The position numbers were made by a program, and so were the translations under genes. This document shows positions 25,072 through 33,028 of a DNA stretch of 64,000 nucleotides, piece after piece. The notes beneath the pieces were generated by a model that saw nothing but the letters and a program-made list of their open reading frames with translations, ran no database searches and was not told where the DNA came from. Source of the stretch: VXNF01 sp964291305. Its GTDB lineage: Bacteria; Actinomycetota; Acidimicrobiia; Acidimicrobiales; CATQHL01. The stretch is taken from contig OZ219783.1 in NCBI GenBank assembly GCA_964291305.2, positions 558,001 to 622,000 on the forward strand, read 5' to 3'. The stretch's first letter is position 1; each line of letters starts with the position of its first letter.

Positions 25072-25745
25072 GCGCGCTCGCGGCGAGCCCAGATGCGTCC
25101 GATGTAGGCGACCGCCTCTGGGGTCTTGCAGGAGGTCTCGCCGTGGTCCACGATCACCGGGCCGATGCGCTTAGCTGTGGCGATGGCGTTTTGGCGTAGT
25201 GACTCGTTGCGGCCGCCGATGGCGATGAGGGCTCCGTTCATGCAGTGCCGCACCCGGTTGGCCGCGCCGCCGATACGAGATTCGATGGTGCTAAGCCGCT
25301 GCTCGAAATAGGTATCCGCCAGGTCGTTGTCGCCTAGTGCCTGCTGGGCCACCAGGTTCCACCCGGCTGAGACGATCCATTCGCCGTCCCGCTCTGTCCA
25401 CTCGTCCGCGCAGATACCCGAATACTCAGTCCGGGCCACGAACGCCGTGAACTCATCGATTAGTACGTAGTTGTCCATATCGGCAGCCCAGGCTTCGATC
25501 TCGTCGAGATCCACCGAAGCCGGGTCGGCGACCGACAAGGCCAAAACGCGGGCATCGTGGTTGCCCGAGTCCCACAGCGCCCGCGCCAGCGTGTGATCAC
25601 GTCGGAGCTTCTTAGCCAGCTTGCGAAGGTTGGCGAAGCTCACCCCAAACATCGGCCCGGTCACGCCATGACGGGCATAGACCTTGCGATTCTGGGCCGT
25701 ACCCAAAGCCTCCAATTCCGCCAAAACCGCACCGGGATCGTTCAT
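25062..25745 (-). CDS. DNA alkylation repair family protein (AlkD-like HEAT repeats)
   Basis: The 227-residue all-helical protein begins MNDPGAVLAELEALGTAQNR and contains HGVTGPMFGVSFANLRKLAK, then ALWDSGNHDARVLALSVAD and the RIGGAANRVRHCMNGALIAI segment. These are regularly spaced HEAT-like helices of the AlkD superfamily. AlkD proteins remove bulky or cationic alkylated bases without flipping them; this subgroup (shorter loops, MNGALIAIGG) is uncharacterised, so glycosylase activity is likely but not certain. It stands alone between the repeats at its 3' end and the TcmP pair. Confidence 0.82.
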   Translation of the reverse strand: MNDPGAVLAELEALGTAQNRKVYARHGVTGPMFGVSFANLRKLAKKLRRDHTLARALWDSGNHDARVLALSVADPASVDLDEIEAWAADMDNYVLIDEFTAFVARTEYSGICADEWTERDGEWIVSAGWNLVAQQALGDNDLADTYFEQRLSTIESRIGGAANRVRHCMNGALIAIGGRNESLRQNAIATAKRIGPVIVDHGETSCKTPEAVAYIGRIWARRERASA

Positions 25746-25805
25746 GTTGTCACTTTACAGAGTCCTGCCCTGACGAGCTTGGGCAGAGGATGAGTTACAC
25801 CTCAC

Positions 25806-26783
25806 CTATAACTTCGGCTCCCAGGGCGGTTCGTGCTCGTAGAATCTCTCACCCTCCTTAGCTGGTTCCTGGAGTTCCTGGAGCGTCATGTCGTCGAATA
25901 GCGCCATCTCGCCGCTCTTCTCCTTAGCGATCTCACGTCGTCTCCGTCGCGCCTCTGCCCGCATCTTTGGAGACTTTGCGGCAGCACTCGCGTAGATGTT
26001 GCTCATGATCTTGGTGCCAACCGGATGGTCGGTGGTGAAGATCATGTAGTAGATCACGTGGCCAGCCTCATTTCGTACCTCAAGGGGATGTGTCCACCGG
26101 TAGCCAAGTACCTTTTCCATTCGCCACCGCATTAGGTTTAGATATTCCTCGCGGGCTTTCGATGGTTCAATCTCTCCATCTAGTCGGGCCTGGTAGATGC
26201 CTCTCCAGTCATCTGTGCCGAATACCGCACTGATCGCCTCCCAGTCCTGAGTTCGGACCTGGCTTCCGTCAATCCGTAGGAGGCGCTGGAACATTGGCGG
26301 GGAAAACAGATAGAAGAGTTCGGCCTTGGTCTTCTCGTTCTTTCGAAAGGCAGCGAGCGCCTCTAGAGTCTGCCATTTGGCTTCCATCCCGTTTGGATCG
26401 ATAAATGCGAAGGTCGGCGCCCACACCCATTCATCCAGTTCCCTTAGGACCTTAGGGATCTCCAGGTTGCTGTCGCCTTCGATCACCTCAAAGTCTCGGT
26501 CAGGGAATTCCTTCCTTAGGACTTCCTCCAGCTTCGGAGCGATTTTGGGTGTTTCAAAGAAACGGAGTCGGGTAAACGGAGGCGAGCCAGTCGACAGCGC
26601 AATACGTGCTGAGCCTGCAATCGGCTCTCCGGTTACTCGGTCGCGGTTCTCGGCCGTTCCGGCGAACGCATCGATGTAGATTCTCTCAGGGAGTCTCTTT
26701 GACGCCGTGGTAAACGCATTGAGATAGCTCTGGAGTACATCCAGCTTGCCCTTTGTCCAGATCCCCCAGGTGCGGTTTGCCAT
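25806..26783 (-). CDS. tcmP: Three-Cys-motif partner protein TcmP
   Basis: A 325-residue protein matching the TcmP family: IYIDAFAGTAENRDRV near residue 36 (a methyltransferase-like motif I), FEVIEGDSNLEIPKVL, FAFIDPNGMEAKWQTL (D-P-N-G, motif IV-like) and AELFYLFSPPMFQRLL. The fold is probably a Rossmann methyltransferase, but no substrate is known for the family. As is usual for this family, the gene beside it encodes the three-Cys-motif protein (DUF5131/Gp37-Gp68), 22 bp away on the same strand. TcmP follows it and is probably cotranscribed. Confidence 0.85.
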   Translation of the reverse strand: MANRTWGIWTKGKLDVLQSYLNAFTTASKRLPERIYIDAFAGTAENRDRVTGEPIAGSARIALSTGSPPFTRLRFFETPKIAPKLEEVLRKEFPDRDFEVIEGDSNLEIPKVLRELDEWVWAPTFAFIDPNGMEAKWQTLEALAAFRKNEKTKAELFYLFSPPMFQRLLRIDGSQVRTQDWEAISAVFGTDDWRGIYQARLDGEIEPSKAREEYLNLMRWRMEKVLGYRWTHPLEVRNEAGHVIYYMIFTTDHPVGTKIMSNIYASAAAKSPKMRAEARRRRREIAKEKSGEMALFDDMTLQELQEPAKEGERFYEHEPPWEPKL

Positions 26784-26805
26784 GTTTATGCGCCTCTTAC
26801 TACCC

Positions 26806-27573
26806 CTAACTCACGGTTGGCAGGTTGTTGTGCAGGGTGCCGTCTAGTTCTCGGCCTCCTGCCTTTGGGGTTTTGCCTCCCCATTGTTTGAAGAAGAACG
26901 CCACATTCCAGGTGTCGCATTGGTCTCGGAGGTCGCGCACCCAGTTCTCTTCCATTGGTCGGGCTCTGGGGCCGCTCTCGCCCCCGGCTATGAGCCAGTC
27001 GATCTCAGACAGGTCTAGGTTCGGTAGCGGTCCTAGGAGCGGCTCGGCGCTGACGAAACGCACCGCTGCGTCGGTTGATCTCAGGTGATCCAGTCGGAAG
27101 GCGTAGCGCTCAGTCTCGACGCTCACCCCCATCCAGACATTAGGCGTCCACTTCAGCTCACCGGCAACAGTGGCAAGCCGCTTCGAGCGCTTCGTGAGCA
27201 CCTGGTAAGTGTGCTGCGGAGTGTCGGCCATAACCGTGAACACCTGCTGGATGAAGTCGAGGGGGACTTCAGGGTGGAAAAGGTCGCTCATGGAGTTCAC
27301 GAAGATGAGGCGAGGCGACCGCCATTTGTAGGGCGTCGCCAGCGTGTCCTCGTGGAGAGTGAGTGCGAAGCCGGGTCCACTGGTCTTGATGTCGCCGTCG
27401 TTCTGGTACTTCGCCTGACCCATAGACTTCAGGCGCTTCGCCAGAGCCAGGGCGTAACAGTTGTCGCACCCTGGGGATGTCCGGTCACAACCCGTGGTTG
27501 GGTTCCAGGTGACCTCTGTCCACTCGATCCCAGATCTGTCAGCCAAGATAGGTTGCTCCTGCGTTGCTTCCAT
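26806..27573 (-). CDS. DUF5131 (phage Gp37/Gp68) three-Cys-motif protein
   Basis: The start is placed at 27573 (MEATQEQPILADRSGIEWT); family members begin just ahead of the conserved SxIEWTxxTWNP, which follows at once. An ATG at 27651 would add 26 poorly conserved residues. The 255-residue protein has the motif CDRTSPGCDNCYA, a radical-SAM-like Cys cluster. It continues with LIFVNSMSDLFHPEVPLDFI, TKRSKRL, WMGVSVE, FVSAEPLLGPL and DWLIAGGESGPRARPME, the family's signature order, on a TIM-like core. It pairs with TcmP. Members occur in phages and mobile islands; the reaction is unknown. Confidence 0.87.
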   Translation of the reverse strand: MEATQEQPILADRSGIEWTEVTWNPTTGCDRTSPGCDNCYALALAKRLKSMGQAKYQNDGDIKTSGPGFALTLHEDTLATPYKWRSPRLIFVNSMSDLFHPEVPLDFIQQVFTVMADTPQHTYQVLTKRSKRLATVAGELKWTPNVWMGVSVETERYAFRLDHLRSTDAAVRFVSAEPLLGPLPNLDLSEIDWLIAGGESGPRARPMEENWVRDLRDQCDTWNVAFFFKQWGGKTPKAGGRELDGTLHNNLPTVS

Positions 27574-27748
27574 GCAAACCGAAGATACGGAACACGTGTG
27601 ACAGTATCGGTCGGGCGCACCCGCCTGCTCAAGTTTCTTGGCCCCCTCCAAAGCCTGCCAGGGTTGACGATTCTCTCCGTCTGCTAGTGGGGTGGGCGGT
27701 ATTTTGGATTGACTGCGGTCTGGGTGGATCGGGTTGGCGTGGTTTGTT

Positions 27749-29455
27749 TCAGCGTCGTAGGGGCAGGTTCACAGCCGGCGGTTTGATGGTGTTGTTGATG
27801 TTGGTTCTTGTTGCGTGTCCGTGGCTGCAGGCAGTCCAAGCGTTACGCCGTCTGGGTGGGGTGTTGCCGCCACGCTGGTCGGGTTGTTGGAGCGTGAACC
27901 TGCCGTGGGCGTCTCGGATGATTTGGGCGCCTTTGGTGTGAACCAAATGATGATGGCAGTAGCTGCAGAGCAGGCAGAGGTTGTCGAGGTCGGTTTTGCC
28001 TCCGTGCTCCCAGTGGACGATGTGGTGTGCTTGGCACCAGTTAGCCGAAGCCCCGCAACCCACGCAACCCTTATCCCGCACAGCCAACACCGCCCGCTGG
28101 CGGCTAGAAGCGTGGCGTCTCCCCCGGCCGAGCCACAACGGCTCGCTCTTACCCTTGAAAATAGTGGGCAAGATTCTCGCGTCACACGCCAAACCGAGAA
28201 GCTCCTCAACCGACAGCGGGGTGCCATCAACAAGGCGAGCGTCACGTAGTTGGCCGGCCACGGTGTCGTAATCGGCGACCACTAGCAGGTCCACGCCCTG
28301 AGCCTTGCCCGCAGACCTACCAGCACCACCGCCGGTGTTGGTGACGAGCTGTTCGAGGGCGTCTGCCATGCGCTGGCCCGAAGAAAGTCGACGTTTAGCA
28401 TCCTCAGCGTGAAACAGCCGGTTAGCTGTAGCGGTGAGCGCGGTTTCGATACGACTACCCGCTACCGGGTCGAACCGGCCCATTAGGGAGAACATGCCGT
28501 CGGGTTCCTGTTTGATGTTCAAATAGCGCCGCTCGCGTTGACGCTTACGCCGCTCCCCCAAATCGTCCCGAGTCTGCTCGTTCACAAAATCGCGGACGGT
28601 GCGGGCTAACAGGTCTTCGGGCTCCCGCCCAGCAGCATCCAACAACCCAGCCTCACCACCCGAATCGCCGGATGGGGTTTGTTCCATAGCTTCGGCGATC
28701 ATCTTCGCCTGTCTTGGCGTGATAGATCCAGAGCGCAAAGCCTCAGCCGTCCCCGGAGCGCGACCCAACTGCTCAGCTAGCTTCACGTCCTGCTTAGCCC
28801 TACCGCGTGACTGCCTCAAACTGTCGCGCAGCACATCAGCCGCATGGCCCTCACCCCGAAGGCGGGCCAGCTCACCCACCATCTCAGCTTTCACCGCAGC
28901 CAAACGAGACTCGCAGCGGCCCACCAATACCAGCCGAGCCTCCAACTCCCGATCAGCCAAACCTCGAACCGCCAGGTCAGAAGCAAACAAACCCATCACA
29001 CTCTCAACATCGAACCCGGCACTACGACCAACCCCGCCAGCCGCCCCAACAGCGGTGCCGGCGGCCCCAGCAGCAGCAGCCCCATCACCGACGACAGCAG
29101 ACCCAAAGACACCAGCCCCGGCGGCCCCAGAAATCCCGGCAGACTCAAAGACAGCAGCGCCGGCACCACGACCAAACCCACCAGAGACGGTGCCAGCGGC
29201 CCCGGCAGCAGCGCCTTTGGCCCCACCAGCAGAAGACCGAGAGACAGCGGCGCCGGCGGCCCCGGTAACAGCGCCAGCGGCCTCAGCAGCAGTGGCGCCG
29301 TTGTGCCCCGCAGCGCCGGCGGCCCCAGCACCCCCAGCAGCGCGGTTGGCCCCATCAGTGCTGCCCCCGGCAGCACGCCCAGAAGCAGTGCTCTTGGCCT
29401 CAGCGGCAGCAACCTCAACAGCTGGGTCGTCGAAAAGAGTCGCGATAGTCATCAT
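27749..29455 (-). CDS. 13E12-repeat / DUF222-HNH endonuclease protein
   Basis: AGGAGG lies just upstream of the ATG at 29455. Residues 20-150 are an Ala/Gly-rich low-complexity region (GAAGAAG types). The DUF222 domain follows (LVGRCESRLAAVKAEMVGEL, LRQSRGRAKQDVKLAEQLG, LRSGSITPRQAKMIAEA). The C-terminal HNH nuclease has CVGCGASANWCQAHHIVHW and LDNLCLLCSYCHHHLVH, with zinc Cys pairs and the HH/N/H catalytic set. The family is abundant and repetitive in actinobacterial genomes, its role is unclear, and it is sometimes linked to mobile introns or selfish elements. At 568 residues it is of normal length. Confidence 0.9.
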   Translation of the reverse strand: MMTIATLFDDPAVEVAAAEAKSTASGRAAGGSTDGANRAAGGAGAAGAAGHNGATAAEAAGAVTGAAGAAVSRSSAGGAKGAAAGAAGTVSGGFGRGAGAAVFESAGISGAAGAGVFGSAVVGDGAAAAGAAGTAVGAAGGVGRSAGFDVESVMGLFASDLAVRGLADRELEARLVLVGRCESRLAAVKAEMVGELARLRGEGHAADVLRDSLRQSRGRAKQDVKLAEQLGRAPGTAEALRSGSITPRQAKMIAEAMEQTPSGDSGGEAGLLDAAGREPEDLLARTVRDFVNEQTRDDLGERRKRQRERRYLNIKQEPDGMFSLMGRFDPVAGSRIETALTATANRLFHAEDAKRRLSSGQRMADALEQLVTNTGGGAGRSAGKAQGVDLLVVADYDTVAGQLRDARLVDGTPLSVEELLGLACDARILPTIFKGKSEPLWLGRGRRHASSRQRAVLAVRDKGCVGCGASANWCQAHHIVHWEHGGKTDLDNLCLLCSYCHHHLVHTKGAQIIRDAHGRFTLQQPDQRGGNTPPRRRNAWTACSHGHATRTNINNTIKPPAVNLPLRR

Positions 29456-29782
29456 TCACCTCCTCAAACACAGTGTGTGAACCGTCGTCTTTCGGTCGGC
29501 AGTGCCGACAAGCCGGTCAAACCAACACCCACCCCGCAGCTCCAGGGCCAGCGACCGGTATGAGGAAGCTTAGCAAATCAAACCAAAAACCACAACGTCT
29601 GTACGTGTCAAGATAAGAGATAATCCGTAAACCACTTGAACAGTCCGACCTGTGACCAACACCCGACAGTTTTCCCTTCGAAGCTCAGGTCCTGCACTTA
29701 TCTACTAACAAGCATGCAACGGGGGTGTGACAGTCCCCTCGGGCAGCTAGCTAACGCTTGGGCAAAGTTCGGTGAGGCCTCG

Positions 29783-29888
29783 GATTACGAAGGTGGGGTG
29801 GTAGACGGGTTCGGCGTGCGAGAGCGAGCCTGGGCGCTCGCAGACCAGGAGTCAGATTACGAACGTGGGGTGCTAGACGGGTTCGGCG
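29783..29888 (+). repeat. 34 bp direct repeat pair, 72 bp apart
   Basis: 29783-29816 and 29855-29888 differ at two positions (GATTACGAA...GGGTTCGGCG). The 38 bp middle begins with a hairpin, TGCGAG (29817-29822) with CTCGCA (29837-29842). ATTACGA recurs at 30013. Confidence 0.9.
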
Positions 29889-29940
29889 GCTAGTTCCACA
29901 TCGGGGAAGTTGGCTGCCAGGTCGCCGAGGGCGATGTCGC

Positions 29941-29957
29941 GGGGGGGGGGGGGGGGG
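29941..29957. repeat. Homopolymer of 17 G
   Basis: Seventeen consecutive G, the longest homopolymer in the window. It lies between the two repeat pairs, 77 bp downstream of the YHYH-gene stop on the minus strand. On that strand it precedes the C-terminus-like frame ending at 29873. Confidence 0.95.
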
Positions 29958-30063
29958 TGGCCTATTCGCAGACGGACTCGGCGGGGGTACGACGACGCAC
30001 TGGATCGCTCGTATTACGAGGGTGTGTGGTGGCCTAGTCGCAGACGCCTCGACGGGGGGTACA
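29958..30063 (-). repeat. Diverged copy of the YHYH-gene 3' end, 72 bp away
   Basis: TGGCCTATTCGCAGACGGAC... at 29958 repeats TGGCCTAGTCGCAGACGCCT... at 30030. The latter contains the real stop of the YHYH gene (CTPRRGVCD-stop); the copy codes RTPAESVCE-stop. Between them lies the perfect palindrome CTCGTATTACGAG (30008-30020). Confidence 0.85.
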
Positions 30064-31332
30064 GATGAGTCGCGGGTCGGCTAGCGGGTCTAGGGGTTCC
30101 GGAGGTGGCTCCGGGGTCGTTGAACCGGAAGTGACAGCATCCTCAGGAAGCCTCGGCCCCTCCGCGTGGGGGTCTCCGGGGTGTAACTCGCCGCGGAACC
30201 AAGGCCCTACTACATAAGGGAAGACATCGCTGAAGCTGCCGTCACCGTTGTGGATGCGTGTCACGTGGTAGTGGTAGCCCAGTTCGTCGTGCTCGTGGCC
30301 GTTGAAGGCATCTAGGGCGTGTGGTGAGCCGTCGTCCAGGCTGATGTCGAACCAGTAGTCCTCGAAAAATGCTCCCGCTGGGGTCTCGGCCGTGCTTGGA
30401 CCTTCCGCGGTGGCGGGCAGCGTGCCGGCGGATGGGCCTAGCGGATTAGCTAGCAGGCAGGTCCGGCGCCCCGGTTGCTCGCAGCCGGTGGGTGAGCCGG
30501 CTGTTTCGTAGTCCCGGAGTCGCCAGGAACTGCGTGCTAGTAGTTCCAAGTCGGTCCAAGGGCCGTAAACCGGATAGCCGTCTGCGGCGAAGCCGTAGAT
30601 GGGGGAGTGCTGACCGCTGTCGTCTCCGAGGTGTAAAGCCAGACACTCGGGGTAGACGTGAGGCGTCAACTCGTCGGCGGACGGCCCGGCACAGGAGACC
30701 CCGTCGTCGCCGACCGCGCCGGGTACGACGGAACGCCACACACCCTCTCCCCGGTAGGTCCGGCCGTTGCCCCAGTTGAAGATGGGAGCGCCGGTTACCC
30801 ATAGCCCTATTGGCGGACGACCAGTGGCCACCGGGGTTGGCGACGGTGATGGCTCAAAGGGAAACAAGCCGGCGAGTATGTCCCCCTCCTGCGCCGTACC
30901 CCCTTGCTCTGAGTCCCCCTGCGCCACCCCATCCTGCGCCACCCCATCCTGCCCCGCACCCGCCACGTAAACCGCAACAAAAGGATCACCGTTCAGCCTG
31001 AGGACTTCGGCGGAGGTCACATGGATTGCCACTGGTGTCGGAGCGTTAGGTTCTGGGATGCCCTCCAACAAGACGAATTCGCCGCCGGCGAGCAACTCCA
31101 GATCGTCGCCGAAGCCCGACCGTCCTCTGACCCCGCTGCTGCCAACGGAATCGGGCGCTTCGTCAGCCTCTTCAACCTCGGGGATCAACCAGGCTTCGAG
31201 CAAAGCAGCATCAGCGGCGTCGCCGTCGCCGGGACCGGTAGCTGGCGCGCATCCAGCCGCGAACAGTAGCCCGGCGAGGACGAGCGCTAAGCCGCGGCGG
31301 GCACCACGCTCAAGAGATGGCAACGGGCACAT
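30034..31332 (-). CDS. YHYH-domain lipoprotein
   Basis: The start at 31332 follows AGGGAG and leads to a lipoprotein signal (LALVLAGLLFAAGC); a GTG at 31350 is also in frame. After an acidic linker, residues 90-190 hold a domain with a short degenerate repeat (DGVAQDGVAQ). The C-terminal 250 residues carry the YHYH domain: HSPIYGFAADGYPVYGPW, FNGHEHDELGYHYHVT and DVFPYVVGPWFRGELH. YHYH proteins are secreted, probably metal-binding through the His motif, and of unknown activity. The protein should sit on the outer face of the membrane. Its 3' end is duplicated downstream. Confidence 0.85.
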   Translation of the reverse strand: MCPLPSLERGARRGLALVLAGLLFAAGCAPATGPGDGDAADAALLEAWLIPEVEEADEAPDSVGSSGVRGRSGFGDDLELLAGGEFVLLEGIPEPNAPTPVAIHVTSAEVLRLNGDPFVAVYVAGAGQDGVAQDGVAQGDSEQGGTAQEGDILAGLFPFEPSPSPTPVATGRPPIGLWVTGAPIFNWGNGRTYRGEGVWRSVVPGAVGDDGVSCAGPSADELTPHVYPECLALHLGDDSGQHSPIYGFAADGYPVYGPWTDLELLARSSWRLRDYETAGSPTGCEQPGRRTCLLANPLGPSAGTLPATAEGPSTAETPAGAFFEDYWFDISLDDGSPHALDAFNGHEHDELGYHYHVTRIHNGDGSFSDVFPYVVGPWFRGELHPGDPHAEGPRLPEDAVTSGSTTPEPPPEPLDPLADPRLICTPRRGVCD

Positions 31333-31343
31333 CGCTCCCTGCC

Positions 31344-31447
31344 CCAGCACGGGTGCACAACCGATGGATCGTCTTTACCGCCGTATAGGTAGCGGCAGCG
31401 ACACGCGCGACGATCCAGCACGGGTGCACAACCGATGGATCGTCTTT
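31344..31447 (-). repeat. 33 bp direct repeat pair, 71 bp apart
   Basis: 31344-31376 and 31415-31447 are identical (CCAGCACGGGTGCA...ATCGTCTTT), extending to 35 of 36 with one mismatch. The right copy is inside the 3' end of the glutamate-synthase-like gene (KTIHRLCTRAG); the left copy lies at the start of the YHYH gene. Confidence 0.95.
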
Positions 31448-32937
31448 GCCTGCTCGGCGCTGAGGGTGTGGAGTTCCGGCGGGTAGCGGTAGTGCTGGCA
31501 CAGGTCTACCCGTCGGGCCGGCTCTTCGTACAGCAATTCCAACGCCGTTGCTGGGACTAACGCTGGGTGGGTCTCCCCGCAGGCTCGGGCCAGCTGCAGC
31601 AGCTCTGCCCGCAGGCTCATGATGTAGTTGGCGCAGCGAACCGACTTGAGGGTTGGATCTAAGCCGCGGGTCCGCCAGCGGCTGTGGGTGGTTATCCCCG
31701 TGGGACAGCGACCGGTGTGGCAGCGCTGAGTCTGGATGCAGCCGATGGAAAGCAGCGCTTCGCGTCCCACGTTCACCAGGTCGACGCCCAGGTTCATCGC
31801 TGCCAGAGCTTCAGCCCCGAATCCAAGCTTGCCGCTACCGACGAACACCACCTGTTGGTGCAGATCGTGCGCCGCGAAGGAGAGATATGCCCGAGCGAAT
31901 CCCCGCCGGAAGGGCAGCGCTACGTGATTGGTAAAGACCAGTGGCCCCGCCCCTGTTCCCCCTTCGCCTCCGTCCACGGCCACGAAGTCGGGGCCCTCGG
32001 CTCGCTCGGCCATACGCCGCGCCAACTCGTCCCAAAAGCGAATACCACCGACGGCGGATTTGATACCCACGGGTAGGCCAGTTGCGTCGGCGACCTGCTC
32101 GACAAAGTCGATAAGGCCATCCACGTCACCGAAGGCGCTGTGGGCGTTAGGGCTCTTAACCGTCTTGCCTGCCGTCACCCCACGGGCAGCGGCAATTTCT
32201 GGCGTGACTTTCACCCCTGGCAACACCCCTCCGAGTCCCGGCTTGGCGCCCTGGCTGAGTTTGATCTCGATGGCCCTGACCGGTGCGGAGCTGACTGTCT
32301 CAAGCAGGTGTGGCATGCTGAAGCTGCCGTCGGGGTTTCGGGCGCCGAAGTAGCCGGTACCGACCTGGTAGATGAGTTCACCCCCGTTGCGATGGTAGGC
32401 GGAGATCCCGCCCTCGCCGGTGTTGTGCAAGCAGCCAGCTAGCCGAGCGCCGACGTTCAGTGCCTCCACGGCTGGACCGCTGAGCGACCCGTAACTCATC
32501 CCGGAGACATTCACCACCGACGCTGGGCGGAACCGCCTGGGCCGCTGCCGCCAGGCGCCCAGCTCTTTGGCGCACGGCAAAGTGGCGGCCTCGTCTATCT
32601 CGCCGAGATGCGGGAAGGCGGAGTGCTTGATGATGAGATATCCGGTCTGGTCTAGGTCCTGGTCGGTGCCGAAGCCGAAGTTGGGGTTCTGCCGCTTGGC
32701 CGAGGCGTACACCCAGCGACGCTGCGCACGGTTGAAGGGGCGCTCTTCGTCGTTGCTGGTGACGATGTATTGGCGCAGCTCCGGGCCGATGCTCTCCAGC
32801 AGGTAGCGGATGTGTCCGATTATTGGGAAGTTGGCCAGGATCGTGTGCTTGCGTTGTAACAAGTCATAGATAGCCACCGCCGCCAGGAGTCCCCCGACGA
32901 CGATCACGACGACGAGCCAGCCAGCCATGACTGTCAC
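31375..32937 (-). CDS. Membrane-anchored FMN-binding glutamate synthase-like protein
   Basis: The 520-residue protein starts with one transmembrane helix (MAGWLVVVIVVGGLLAAVA) followed by the catalytic TIM-barrel of glutamate synthase large subunits. FMN and substrate motifs include MSYGSLSGPAVEAL, NTGEGGISAYH, EIKLSQGAKPGLGG, SAFGDVDGLIDFV and VDGGEGGTGAGPLVF; the [3Fe-4S] cluster is CIQTQRCHTGRCPTG. The glutamine amidotransferase domain and the C-terminal beta-helix of true GltB are absent. Stand-alone forms of this type are widespread and poorly understood. The final residues SSRVSLPLPIRR follow the repeat copy and probably replaced an older end. Confidence 0.85.
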   Translation of the reverse strand: MTVMAGWLVVVIVVGGLLAAVAIYDLLQRKHTILANFPIIGHIRYLLESIGPELRQYIVTSNDEERPFNRAQRRWVYASAKRQNPNFGFGTDQDLDQTGYLIIKHSAFPHLGEIDEAATLPCAKELGAWRQRPRRFRPASVVNVSGMSYGSLSGPAVEALNVGARLAGCLHNTGEGGISAYHRNGGELIYQVGTGYFGARNPDGSFSMPHLLETVSSAPVRAIEIKLSQGAKPGLGGVLPGVKVTPEIAAARGVTAGKTVKSPNAHSAFGDVDGLIDFVEQVADATGLPVGIKSAVGGIRFWDELARRMAERAEGPDFVAVDGGEGGTGAGPLVFTNHVALPFRRGFARAYLSFAAHDLHQQVVFVGSGKLGFGAEALAAMNLGVDLVNVGREALLSIGCIQTQRCHTGRCPTGITTHSRWRTRGLDPTLKSVRCANYIMSLRAELLQLARACGETHPALVPATALELLYEEPARRVDLCQHYRYPPELHTLSAEQAKTIHRLCTRAGSSRVSLPLPIRR

Positions 32938-33028
32938 GCTAGTGATCCCGGCCGGGAGTTTGATCTCAATGCCACCCGATCAAGGGAAGCGATCTACACT
33001 CGCCGCCGGTTACCCGAAAGGAGAGATG

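Larger units (their letters stand above)
29456..30033. other. Repeat-rich intergenic region with a 17-G tract
   Basis: No gene is supported. It holds two repeat pairs (29783/29855 and 29958/30030) and the homopolymer at 29941. On the minus strand, bases 29943-29873 read RDIALGDLAANFPDVELAAEPV then a stop. This looks like a real protein C-terminus but has no upstream gene in any frame through the poly-C. Confidence 0.6.

Noticed and set aside
28599..29563. Long rightward frames over the HNH gene
   Set aside because: They are antisense products of the Ala/Gly-coding GC-rich region; the leftward frame has the DUF222 and HNH motifs and a ribosome site.
29636..29893. A rightward 85-codon frame with a DYExGVxDGFG repeat
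   Set aside because: The apparent protein repeat is only the 72 bp DNA repeat read through; there is no ribosome site and no family resemblance.
17899..31447. The 36 bp repeats with about 35 bp middles as ordinary CRISPR arrays
   Set aside because: Each locus has its own repeat, nearly all with only two copies, overlapping gene ends; no cas genes are in the window. They are reported as a separate pattern instead.
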